Source: Prostheceraeus crozeri
Lineage: Eukaryota; Platyhelminthes; Polycladida; Euryleptidae
Direction of reading: 5' to 3'
Length of the DNA: 64,000 nucleotides
Assembly: GCA_907163375.1 (NCBI GenBank)
Contig: CAJQUW010015600.1
Location: 1-64,000 of the forward strand
Part shown: one piece after another, positions 24,001 through 34,280 of the stretch
Position numbering within the stretch: the stretch's first letter is position 1
How the letters are laid out: the number at the start of each line of letters is the position of its first letter
Notes under the pieces: model-generated
What the model was told of the DNA's origin: nothing
Databases searched by the model: none
What the model saw: the letters and a program-made list of their open reading frames with translations, nothing else
Made by a program: the position numbers and the translations under genes

Positions 24001-24180
24001 TCCACGTAGGAAATGATATTGCAGTGACAGCAACCTTTAGGTGTCGGAATAAATTTATTAGAACGACTAAGTAAATTAATAGTTGAGTCGCTAACAACAA
24101 AGTCGCTGGCAGTAATAATTACTTGGCTGTTGCTAAATTTAACATCATGGTTGTTACTAGGAAATCATTAGTAACAGCGA

Positions 24181-25393
24181 TTAGTTTAAATTATGTCTTA
24201 GAATGTCAAAAACTGCAGTACGGGTAGAAATGTCCCATACATGCTGAATTGAACAAAACTCAGACGGTGGCTTTATTAAAATACAATTTGCTGGATTGCG
24301 TTGCAAAATCCAGTTGTTGAAATCACGGATGTTAGAAACTTCAGAGTCAGGGAAAGTGCGTGATTCACCACAAAGTAGGACATGCAAATCTGCCATAGGT
24401 AAAATACGTCGGATGTTATACATGACAGTTCGGTACACGTTTACATTGGTAGTTTGCAGATTACCACGATCTAACAAAGAGAGGCAAAAGATGAGCTTCT
24501 CAACGTTGTCAAAAGTATTGTCTGAGTACTTCCTGAAAAATTGCTTGAAGAAACTCAGACGACCACACTGTTCAGATACCACAAAAGTCTCAGCATTGAC
24601 AAAACTTCGGAGATTGGAATCACCAAAAATCACGTAGCTGGTTTTGAATGGCGAATCGACCACTTTCACTTGAGCGGCAGACGGAACAGCGGCTTGGGAC
24701 GAATCGCGACCTGAAGAATCCTCGGTTGCGGGAACGGGATCCCTAGCGGGAACACTAACCTCGGCAGTCGAATCCAATCCTTTCTCTTCTTCCTGAGAGT
24801 CATCACAAGCGGTTACAGCATCGGCAACGGCAGATGTTAAAGGTTCAACAGGATCAGCGGCAACAGAACTCGTAGATTTGTCGAGATCCACGGTAACATG
24901 TAGCTCGTCACGAGGAAGGACAAGCTCGAGCGAGGATGCATCATCTTCATGATTTGTTTGAGTAGATTTCTCCGTAGATAGGATCTCTTGAATCACCACG
25001 CTGGATACTTGGGGATCCACAGCCATAGGAGCAGCGCAGTCTTCATTGCTGACATCGGAGATGGCTTGGAGACTACGTATTAAGGTACTTGCTTCGTTAA
25101 TCTCTTCTTCGGTAAGTTGACTGCAGTTGGCGCTTGCACCATCCCTTGACGACGAGGAGGGAAAGATCCAACATCGTGTTTGGCATTGGGTTTGCAGTGA
25201 TAAAGTCAATTGCATCACTGGTAATGGCGTCGTAGTGTTCCCTTAAGGCTCGAAGGACACCGTCGGACCATTCAGCAGTGAGGTCGGAAATTGTGGCACA
25301 GAAGTAGTCATTCATGAATGCTGGTCGAACTGATGACTCCAGAAGAGTGGCCTTCTTCTGGAGGAGGAGGAGGTAGTAGGAAGCGTCGACCAT
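24181..25393 (-). pseudogene. PLE B ORF1: helical N-terminal domain, acidic linker, SGNH-like region
   Basis: The N-terminal domain (from about 25358 leftward) has VRPAFMNDYF, LREHYDAITSD, NPMPNTM and WCKRQL, matching ORF1 of family A. A Ser/Asp/Glu-rich linker of roughly 130 residues follows, with the frame changing near 25150. The C-terminal region has YVIFGDSNLRSF, FCLSLLDRGN, LHVLLCGESRTF and FNNWIL. GDSN is the classic block I of SGNH hydrolases. The other two families have Gly or Phe at the Ser, and I do not see a convincing Asp-x-x-His at the end. The role in the PLE life cycle is unknown. Confidence 0.6.
25360..25373 (+). repeat. Short GGA tract at the PLE B / PLE C junction
   Basis: Four to five GGA units where the 5' end of B meets the 3' end of C. 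On the minus strand the tract is read into the ORF1 frame of B as a Leu run, upstream of the first residues that align with family A. Confidence 0.65.
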
Positions 25394-25936
25394 AGGCTGA
25401 CCGACGCATGTCGCTCGCTCTGCCCGCTGCCCAATTAACGTTGGCTGTTGAAAAATAGCGAAAGTCGGAGATCACCAATATATTCGCCCTTCTTATGGAC
25501 TTCGTCAGTGGATACAAAGTCACGAAGTGAAGTGAACGCGTCAACAAAGGCGTTTGCATTAATATTAAACAGTCATGAAAATCTAACATAGAACCTTGTG
25601 GCCTCACATCAGACTGAAAAAAACGACGTCATCATGCACTGTCACTAAAAGGAGGCATAGATATCTATACACGTCAGTTACAGTCAAGCAGACAAAATGA
25701 AAACCATAGATATCTAAATAAGTCAAAGTAAAGGTCAAAGCATTAAAATGTTCGAAGGTAATATATATGTAGTATAAAGAAATCATCATAATAAAAAATA
25801 AGAAATAATCATCGTAAAAAAGAACATAAATTCTTGTCCCGTCGGTAGGATAAGCGGACGGAAATGTCATTGACTTAGCGACAGAATTCCTGGATTACAG
25901 CATTCAGCCTCTGCGTGCAGCTGCTGTGGAAGGTCA

Positions 25937-27900
25937 CTAAGTTGATGGTCTGGGAGTCTTTGTTGAGGCAGCGATTGAGACCATTTGGTTGAAGAGTCCG
26001 AGGGATTTGATCCACCGGTTCTCCTTGGCTAATCGGTTCTGATCACGGAAGGAATAGTCGATGGCAAAGAAGGACAAATGGGATTCATTGCAGAAGTTTG
26101 TGAAGTGTGGAACCAGAGGAGAGTTGGCGTCTCTGTGTCTGATGGCACGCAGGTGTTCACAAATGCGCTGACGTAGGGGATTTGACGACTGGCCCACATA
26201 CATGACATTACACTGAGAGCACTGTATCACATAGATGCAATGAGTTGAGCTGCAGTTGAGGTTAAAAAGCACTGGATGGGAACGAACAGAGTCCGTATCC
26301 TTGAAAACATTGCATTCAAAGGTGAAACTGCAGGCTCCACATCTCTGACCACCACATCTCCTGAAACCTGGGCTCCATGACGAGGCTAAGCCGGAAATGT
26401 TGAGTACTCGTTTCCAACAAGATCGGATCGAGGAGCGTGTGACACCAAGCGAGCGCCAAACCGGGAACACTGTGTGGCAAGTTCCATCAAAGTCCTCGCG
26501 AGTAGAAGAGCGTATGGTCCAGCGAAGGATCTGTGAGAACATAACACCTTTGTGGACGTGGATCGGGTGATGGGAAGTACGAGGAAGGACTTGATGGCAG
26601 GCCGTGTCTTTGAAACCAATTCGATGAAGGAGACGGTTGCTTGCTGATCGGTAAATCTCTGAGCTAATCTTTTAAACCATCTCTGAGCATTGAGATGGTT
26701 TAAAAAAGGAGACAGAGTGTCGGCTCCATGATCCCAGATGGCAAGGATATCGTCTTGAAAACGCACCCAAAGACTTGGACGAAGGTCGAAGGATGAGATT
26801 GCAGCTGTCTCCCACTCGCCGAGATAGAGATTGGCGAAGAACCCACCAAACGACTTGCCCATGGCAACGCCGGAGATTTGAAGGAAGCGCTGGCCTTCGA
26901 AGATGAAATCATTCCTTTCCAAGCAAAGTCGCAGGAGTTGGAGGATTTCTTCGTCTGGTCTCCTTTGGTCAGGATGGCGTGCAAAGGTCGGTTGACGCTT
27001 TGAATCCCCTCATTGATCGGAACATTTGTATAAAGCGATCGTACATCAAACGTACATAGGAGGGAGCATTCGGACGAGGTATAGGAGCGAAGAATGGCCA
27101 GGAGGTGCTGCGTGTCTAGAAGGAAACTTTGTAGTCGTTTGGCCAGTGGGAAGAGGAAAAACTCCACTAAACGCGCGATATTACTGGAATTTGTTCGAAT
27201 GTCGGCAACAATAGGCCTTCCAGGCGGCATGCTCGGGGACGACCATGTTGTCTTGTGGACCTTTGGGAGAATGTGGAAGCGTCGCTCTCTTGATGTCAGG
27301 GGTGGAATGAGGAAATTGAGCTCCTTGTTGTTGATATATCCAGAAGTGTGGAGACTGGACAATATTTGACAGAAGGGTTCATCTGCGTTGGGCAAACCTT
27401 CCTGAAGATGATTGTAGAAGGAGGTATCTGACAAATGGCGAAGACATTCTCGACGATACACCTCAGAATCCATTATGATCCATCTACCACCTTTATCTGC
27501 TGGGCGCACTGTTATGGCGTCATTGTTCGTGAGTGATAAGAGGGTATTGCACTCTCTAGGTGACAAGTTTGAGCAGCTGTAACAGGAATGATTCCCGAAG
27601 AGTATTGTGCGAGCGGCGGAGAGAATACGAGCACAAAGGCTATTGATGGCAGGCGACACAAGACCCTGTGGCGGCCATGCGGAAGACCGGATGGTACCAA
27701 AACGGCAGCGATGGGACGACGAAGAGTCATTGCGAAAGCAAGAACTGGAATACCATTGAAGTTTCCGAACAAAGTCTATGACCCCATGAAATGCTTCGAT
27801 GTGATTGCAGCGAGTTGGAGTTGGAACAAACGTTACAGGCTTGCTCAGTAGAGAAAGTAGTTCAAAAGATGTAGGCAGGGAAGACGACAGGTTGCAGGTA
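25937..27900 (-). pseudogene. PLE C reverse transcriptase with GIY-YIG endonuclease
   Basis: RT segments on the minus strand: ITVRPADKGGRWIIMDSE, FHILPKVHKTTWSSPS, MPPGRPIVAD, VEFFLFPLAKRLQSFLLD, CTFDVRSLYTNVP (first catalytic Asp), then in another frame SGVAMGKSFGGF and VRFQDDILAIWDHG (Y-x-D-D equivalent). The endonuclease reads HCIYVIQCSQCNVMYVGQSS followed by LRQRICEHL. Frames change near 27000 and 26700. An imperfect inverted repeat of AAACCATCTC lies at the second break. Catalytic residues all remain visible. Confidence 0.88.
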
Positions 27901-27958
27901 GAATTAATCATTTGGGCCGTAAGCCTCCCATAACTTAGTTTAAATGCATGGTAATAAC

Positions 27959-28707
27959 TTAGTTTAAATGCATGGTAATCTTCTGAAAAACTTCTTGTTT
28001 GGTCTGAGGATCCCAAACGTTCATTGAAGAATCGAAAGGTGATGGAGCAGCGAGAACAATGGTGTTGGACGGATGTTTGTTCCTCACCATTGCCGTGAAT
28101 TCTTGATGTGTAGCTCGTTCCGCTGGAGTGAAGTCGCTTGTGATGCCAGGTAGAAGGACAAAAAGTGTGGCGTTCGGAAAAAATTGATGACAGCGAACTA
28201 AAAGACTCTTTAAAGTGGTGAAGTTTGTGACGATACGGTTCCCACGATCCAAAAGGCTGAGGCACACAAAAACCTTTGAGTACTGATGACTGTCGGAGAG
28301 CCCTCGGGTGTAGGATCGGAGAGCGGAAAGTCTTCCATTGGGAAGGGCGATCACTCTGCATCGATTGTCGGTGAAGGTCTGAAAGTTTCCATCTCCCAAT
28401 AAAAGGATTTGCGGCTCCAACGAGGTACTTGGTGCATCAGCCGAAGTTTCTGGAGCATGATGTGCGGCTGTAGTCGGGAAAGCGGTTGACGAGCCGGATA
28501 CAGAATCAAAAATGGGAGTTGGAGCTGTTGGACCATCATGTGTGGTGCCAATTGATGAGTCACAGTGATTGGGTGTGGAAATTAGGAGGGATGCTGAGGC
28601 AACAGACAGAGAAGTTGTGGCTGGCAAAGTAGTGGGAGCAGAGACGGAGACAGGAGTCGCTGTCGTTGAGGTAATAGGTCGATCAGTCACAGGTGCCGCA
28701 CCTACAT
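27959..28707 (-). pseudogene. PLE C ORF1, SGNH-like region (5'-truncated)
   Basis: After a Thr/Ser/Pro-rich linker the frame reads ILLLGDGNFQTF, VFVCLSLLDRGN, LFVLLPGITSDF, EFTAMV and APSPF near the end. These line up with ORF1 of B (IFGDSN, CLSLLDRGN, VLLCGES) and A (VYGDFN, CISALDRAN, VILGGI). The N-terminal helical domain seen in A and B is missing because the copy is cut at the GGA junction. The block I Ser is Gly here. Confidence 0.65.
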
Positions 28708-28808
28708 GGAGGAGGAGGAGGAGAGAGAGCAAGGAGAGGGCGGCTCCCCTTGCTGTGCCACTCGCACAAGTGATGCGAATGTGTACCCGAAGTGAATTAT
28801 AAGAAAAA

Positions 28809-28865
28809 CTCGTAGCTGGAGGACACGTGTTTCAGTGTATTTTTCGTCAGCTCCAAATACAAAAT
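28809..28865 (-). ncRNA. Hammerhead-like motif, PLE copy A3
   Basis: Same CTGACGA, GAAA and GTC blocks as in A1 and A2. One substitution in the outer part of stem I is still compatible with pairing (G-U). Confidence 0.5.
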
Positions 28866-29060
28866 TCTGTAACTTGACAGCAAACAATTGTGGGTGAGAA
28901 AAAGCTTATATACTCGACTGATAAGAGACCAGACTATTCGTTTTGAATTATATTCGTTGTCACTTGCAGAATCTATGCATTGGAAAATTGCCTGATTGAT
29001 GTTAAGTGAAATGTACTGGTTTCTAGACAATTTATCAGGGAATCAGAAGCAAATTCTAGT

Positions 29061-30240
29061 TTATTTTAGTAGTGATTTTAGATTTCTATGTTTGGTATAG
29101 ATGATCCTTGTCTTAGTAAGATTTGAACTTTTATTGTGAACCATATTTCCGATTCGTTCAGCACAATTACTGAACGGAATGATCAATTTGGTTGCATTGG
29201 AGTAAGCTATTGTAGAATTGTTCATGCCATTTGGTTGATAGCATTTTAATTTTCTTATCCAGTATGATTCCCTTTCAAGTCGTTTAGGTCTATTAATGCA
29301 ATGTTCGATCACATGGAAAGAAAAATGTTCTAATTTGCAATCAATGGAATTAAAGTGCTTTGCTACAATAGATTTGCTTTCGTCTTTGCTACGTATAGCG
29401 CATAGGTGTTCCTTTATTCTATCTACCACAGAGCGTGAACTTTCACCGATGTATTGTTTTAGACATAATTTGCATTGAATAATATAAATGATTCCTATGG
29501 TATCGCATGTAGTTCTATGAACAATAGGGTAGGATATATTGTTATGAATATTATTAAAAGTGATTTTATTATTGGAACATGAACAAAGGCAATTGTTGTT
29601 TTGACATGGGAAAAAACCAGTCTCCCAACATTGCCTTTGCTCAGTTGTATTAAATATTTTTGTCTCGGTGTTGCACACGAGTGTTCTGGTTACACTTAAA
29701 TTATACCAAACGTTTGTCATTTTAGACTTGGCTTCGCGATAATTGGCTTTAGATGAACTATGAGTTACTGCTCTATATAATTGGCTGTAAATTATGCCTT
29801 TATGCACATGTTTAGGATAATAGGACTTTTCGGGTAAGATAAAATGTGAATGAGAAGGTTTAAGCCAGAGCTTATATTCTAAATTGCTATTCTCAATGTA
29901 AATTTCTAAATCTAGGAATTTGACGTTATGATTTATTTTGGTTTCTAGCTTAATGTTGGGATGATGTCTATTCAGGTGAGCCACAAACCTATCAAAATCA
30001 TTTAAACTGTGGTCCCAAATCCCAAAAATATCATCTTGATATCTTAACCAAACTTTTGGTTTTAAAGGAAAAGACAATAAAGCTGTCTGTTCCCAACGGT
30101 TCATGAATATATTGCAGAAAGAGCCAGCGAAGGCTTTTCCCATGGCAACACCAGACGTTTGGAGCCAGAAATTATTATCAACTTGAAAGTCATTGTTGTT
30201 TAGTATCATATTCATATGTGTCAAAAGAGTAAGGTCTAGT
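29061..30240 (-). pseudogene. PLE A3, RT catalytic part plus GIY-YIG endonuclease in one frame
   Basis: An open frame of 387 codons from the Met at 30224 covers SGVAMGKAFAG, RYQDDIFGIWDH, the RT thumb-like region and the complete GIY-YIG domain (GIIYIIQC, QYIGESSRSV). It is the least damaged PLE frame in the window. A stop lies just upstream near 30245, at the same codon as in A1. The protein is truncated at its N-terminus by the 5' end of the copy, so it is not a functional RT. Confidence 0.9.
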
Positions 30241-30278
30241 CTCTATTCATCCGGATTTTCAAGAAATAAATTAGAAAG

Positions 30279-30297
30279 GGGAGGAGGAGGAGGAGGA
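30279..30297 (+). repeat. GGA microsatellite at the right end of the PLE chain
   Basis: Six GGA units where A3 ends. To the right is unrelated sequence, so this may be the remnant of the original target or the 3' end of yet another element. Confidence 0.75.
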
Positions 30298-33200
30298 TGG
30301 CGTCTCATTCCGTTTGGATAGGTGCGCCATTCAGGGCCTAGTAAGGGACTATGGAGTTCATAATGGCCACCAATTGAGCGGCCACAATTGCTGTATTCAC
30401 ACTGCTAGTTGCTAGAAACGCTCTTTTCTGTATTGGAAAATAGGCACAAAGCATGGTCTAGATTGATGCTTATATGTAGGTACAGACGAACTATTTTGTT
30501 GGAGGAGTGCGCATGATGAAGATAGGTACCTTGAGTTCTCCTTTTGGTCCATAGCATCGTCTATCATTTCTACTATGGTGTGAGGAGCACACTCATTCAA
30601 TTTTGGTCAATTTAGAACCGGTTAATTAACGGGGCAGCGCTCTAAATTTGATAGGGTTAATTCTTTGGTCATCCGCACACTACGAGCACCATTTGAAGCT
30701 GGGGCAGGTAGAGCGCTTGTAAAATTACCACCCAAGTTGAAAGGCTTGCGTTGTCTCATCAATGTTCCCTTAAACGGCTTCTGCTTCAAATACGCTGTAC
30801 TTGTTGCTTTTCATTACGAAGCCGGGGGTGCATGCTACGTGGGAGAGCGAGTTGGATTTATCTGCTTTGGGTGACTGTTCGGCTGTAGAGGTGCGTGTAG
30901 AGGTGTGTTCGAGCGGCGCATTGAGATCAAAGTGAATGTCAACATATATGACCGGGAAATGCAGGGGCCTATTTACTGTTCCCGACAAACAGACATGTAG
31001 CGCGTTGCGAATGTGTTGCTAGTTAATAACTCCGATGATTGGCTTTACTGTGCAATAACGAATCTGCGGACTCTGTGCGGTCGGGATCATAATTATATCA
31101 TATGTGACAGATGCTGCCGTTCGTTTAGGGTGAAGGAAAATTTTGAATACTCTATGCGTGGTGCTTGAGAGGAAAGCCACAGGTGGAGCTGATGCCAGAA
31201 CGGCGGGATTACAAATATGAGGTATCAGGCATTGAGCTAAGGACACTACGTATTATCTATGCAGATATGGTGTGCTTCATTACGCGATAGTACCCTCAAA
31301 GTGCATCATCCTGCCGAATCTGCAGCACCTGATCCCGGATTCCGCGAGCCTATTTTCAGAATCTGCAAGAAAATATCATTTTAGGGCTCTGTCGGCGTAC
31401 CGACACAATCAGACCTGTAACAATCTTTGTAGCACAAAAGCCCCATATAACAACAATATGCGCACAAGTCATAGTAACTCATGCAGATCTACTTTTCAGA
31501 GGCAAATAAGGGTATTTCTGTCAAGTCTACTTTAGAATTGATGTAGCATTTTGATACAGCAACTTGATCTTGCGTGTTGCGGAGTTAAATTGTCGCTGTC
31601 ATAATCATGTTGACCTTATTTTAATTGCTAAAATCTTCAAATACAACTCTTTTTATTTGTTTTCCATTAGCCAATATAAGCAGGTGGATCATGATAAAAA
31701 GATGTTTATCGAGTGCTTTCCATTAGTGTCATCTGATCTTATGACAGCAGTCCGCTCTGGTCAATAATACTTGCATGTCCTGGTGGACGTCCACCTATCA
31801 TTCATCACATGAAAGTGAAATTTGATACAGTGGGTTCTAAGGCCTACCAGAAACACGACTTATTTATTTGATTTTTGCTTCAGTAAAATTGCCGTATTTA
31901 TAGGATATGATATTTTGAGACAACTCATGAAGCGATAAAGCTGTGTAGGCCTTAGCTGTCTTAGTTGTAGGTACTGGTGTTATGCAGGCTGTCAGGTATT
32001 AAGCAGAAGTCATTAAATTTTCCAAGAGAGCATTAAAAAACAAAATCTGACACAGAAAATTTGAAAACAACAGAACAACTTGGCATTAAGAAAATCATGC
32101 TCTATAATCAAGCTGTCATGGGAATTTGATAACACTTACAGCAAAAATTTACAGTTAATAGTCGACAATTGCTTGAAAGTATTTAATATTGCTCATTTTC
32201 ATTTTGTGGCTATATAGGAGCCGATTTCTAAGAAACCTACTGAAGTCCTGCATACGGTCATAGCATATTCATATTTTATTATGATTTGGTTGGAGAAATA
32301 ATTGCGTGAGAATTTTTTTAGGAAGGAATAAATTAGTAACAGGTAGGCTACTAGGCAAAACATCAATATCTGTCAGTCAAAGAATGCAACTACTTGCGTT
32401 ACAGCCAAAAATGAACATGCGAAAAACCAGGTGATACAGATATCAGGGTGACAAAACAAACTGGCACGAATTCTCAAGGGGTCTGCTTTAATTGCTACTT
32501 CTTCACAGCCTAGATTGTTTATTCACGCTTTTTTTCATCGTAATATCTGATTTATTCATTTCGCTCATCATTTCACTTCTGTATAACTAACTTCAATTTA
32601 CTTTGAGCAATGCTGAACAATTCTTTTGATAGTCTAGCTCCTATCAAATCGCTTTTTCGAAAAATTGCCTACAACCGCATCCAATAGCATTCATTCTACC
32701 TGCTTCATTTTTCATTTTCATCCCTCTCATCTTCAATGCCCCATACTTTACTTTTTTTACTGATTCAACAGTTTTAATTGTTGCCGCTTCTTTCATGATC
32801 TTAGGGATTTCTCTCTATTCAGCAGCAGTTCCCCTTTTTCTTTCCTAAAGCTGAAGATGAGCACCACAAGAGCAATCCAGCATGACCTTAGAAAAGTATG
32901 AACCTCTCAACATCTCCTCCCGAAAAGCGAACATCGTTTCGATAGTAATCATTGCAGAGTTTCGATGGACTACGGTTTCAACAATAGCCTATTTGTATGT
33001 TCTGATGTTACATTATTTTAACCGTCGACTGGCTTCTTTTAAAAAGAGCATTCCCTTTGTGGACGAATGTGATACTTTTGGTAACTGTCTTTGTGTTGAT
33101 ACTAATTTGTTGTCATATCGCCGAATGCCTTTGAGAAGGCATCGCTCTAAAGATGGTAAAGACAGACGATCGGAGGGTGTATACTCAACCACTTCATTGT

Positions 33201-33577
33201 TTTTAAGTTGACCCTTAGAATGGATATTTTAGGCATTTGGGAGCTCAAAAGAAGTTTCTTTTGTAGGCATGACGCCATTTCACCCGGCGATTCTTTTATG
33301 GCGTTTCTTATTCTACTATCTAAAATATGCTTGAAATCTTCAATCGTGCATGAAGAGCTTGCTCACAATTGATTTAATCACACACATAGATGAGCTGAGA
33401 TAAGGCCAGAATTTATCACACAGATGCATGTCTAAAGTACAACTGACTGCTTTTTGCAGTAAAAGTCAATATATTCGCATGCTCAAAATTACACAAAAAA
33501 CAGTGAACTTTCAAATCAAGTGTATCTGAAGCCAAATCAAACCATCAGCACCACACAAATGAAAGGCAGGTCTGTCA
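30298..33577. other. No recognised feature
   Basis: 3.3 kb without motifs I can name. The longest open frame is 109 codons (32882-33211, plus) and has no recognisable domain. No strong inverted repeats seen. Confidence 0.5.
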
Positions 33578-33776
33578 CCATAATTTCGTGAAAGGGCACT
33601 CCATTTTCGTGAAAAGGTGCTCCATTGTCTCACATTTGCAGAATGGAGAGTGATGAAAGTCTCATTTACGCAGTGTCTCGCGAGAAGGACCCGCCCACCA
33701 GCGTAGACGATTGAGCAGCATCCATTGGCTGCGAGGGAGCTTCGCACCAGGCAGATCACCGGTGGAATCTGCGATG
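33578..33776 (-). pseudogene. LINE RT C-terminal fragment
   Basis: Minus-strand frame reads LPRSQWMLLNRLRWWAGPS, then FHHSPFCKCETMEHLF and ECPF. This follows the pattern found after the RT domain of jockey/RTE-like LINEs, a short helix with LNR-R-x-G then a Cys/His cluster ending in a CP. One stop interrupts it. It is an isolated scrap; I could not find the rest nearby. Confidence 0.5.
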
Positions 33777-34066
33777 AGAGTCTTGTTAGGAACGTCCACG
33801 GCGGCCTACCGTTGACGCAAGGCTGCAAGGATCTGGAAAGAATGTTCGGGAAAGGTTCGCCACACTGGGTAATGACACGGAAGGCGTAAAGTTGGCGGAT
33901 ACGCGATGTCGTGAAAAAGGGACAGGTTTGCAATTTTTTCAAAAGAATTCGATGCGCACGTAGTTACTGTTTCTCTTCTGAGGTCAAGTGGAGCAATATT
34001 GGCGATTGCGGGAAGCCAGTCAATTTTCATTGCTTATTTGGAAAATGCCCTGACCAGTCATTGTGT

Positions 34067-34280
34067 AATAGTTGAGTTGGAAAGAGTCAGGTTTTTAAAG
34101 ATGTTAATTATTGTTTTTCTTATGTACAACATTTTTCGATCGCCATCCAGCAATCATCTTCAGGTACAACAGATTTTTTGTACCTGAAGATGATTGCTGG
34201 ATGGCGATCGAAAAATGTTGTACGCAAGAAAAATAATAATTAACATATTTAAAGACTTGACTCTTTCCGACACAACTATT
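34067..34280. repeat. Long near-perfect palindrome
   Basis: Two arms of about 100 bases around a 12-base loop. The inner 44 bases of each arm pair perfectly, and the outer parts have scattered mismatches. The inner arm contains CCTGAAGATGATTGCTGG and GCGATCGAAAAATG, reminiscent of CTGA-n-GA...GAAA hairpins at PLE ends. It could be a fold-back MITE or an inverted duplication of a PLE end. Confidence 0.85.

Larger units (their letters stand above)
17153..25359 (-). mobile_element. Penelope-like element, family B, interrupted by a hAT-like element
   Basis: Minus-strand PLE of about 3.5 kb when the insertion at 18678-23370 is set aside. Order on the minus strand: ORF1 (25393-24181), RT (about 24000-23379, then 18669-17826), GIY-YIG endonuclease (17824-17318), a short 3' region with a 7-bp-stem hairpin at 17172-17191, and the (GGA)57 tract. 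The 5' end is cut at a short GGA tract at 25360-25373. Confidence 0.85.
25374..28707 (-). mobile_element. Penelope-like element, family C
   Basis: Minus-strand PLE of 3.3 kb: ORF1 (28707-27959, 5'-truncated), RT (about 27900-26690), GIY-YIG endonuclease (about 26500-25937) and a 0.55-kb 3' region. It is bounded by GGA tracts at 25360 and 28708. Its sequence is GC-richer than family A and only distantly similar to A and B. A weak CTGACGA core with a GTCC/GGGC stem at about 25465-25515 (minus) could be another hammerhead, but its other stems are poor. Confidence 0.85.
28708..30277 (-). mobile_element. Penelope-like element, family A, copy A3 (5'-truncated)
   Basis: Nearly identical to the 3' 1.57 kb of A1. 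It starts at left with the GGA/GA tract and ends at 30277, where the match to A1 stops and a new GGA run begins. It keeps the second half of the RT and all of the endonuclease. Confidence 0.88.

Noticed and set aside
27959-28361. N-terminal extension of the long PLE C RT frame over the ORF1 region
   Set aside because: The residues there are out of frame with the conserved SGNH-like region and look like chance reading of it.
32882-33211. 109-codon frame as a host gene
   Set aside because: No motif, no splice-like context, composition like surrounding DNA.
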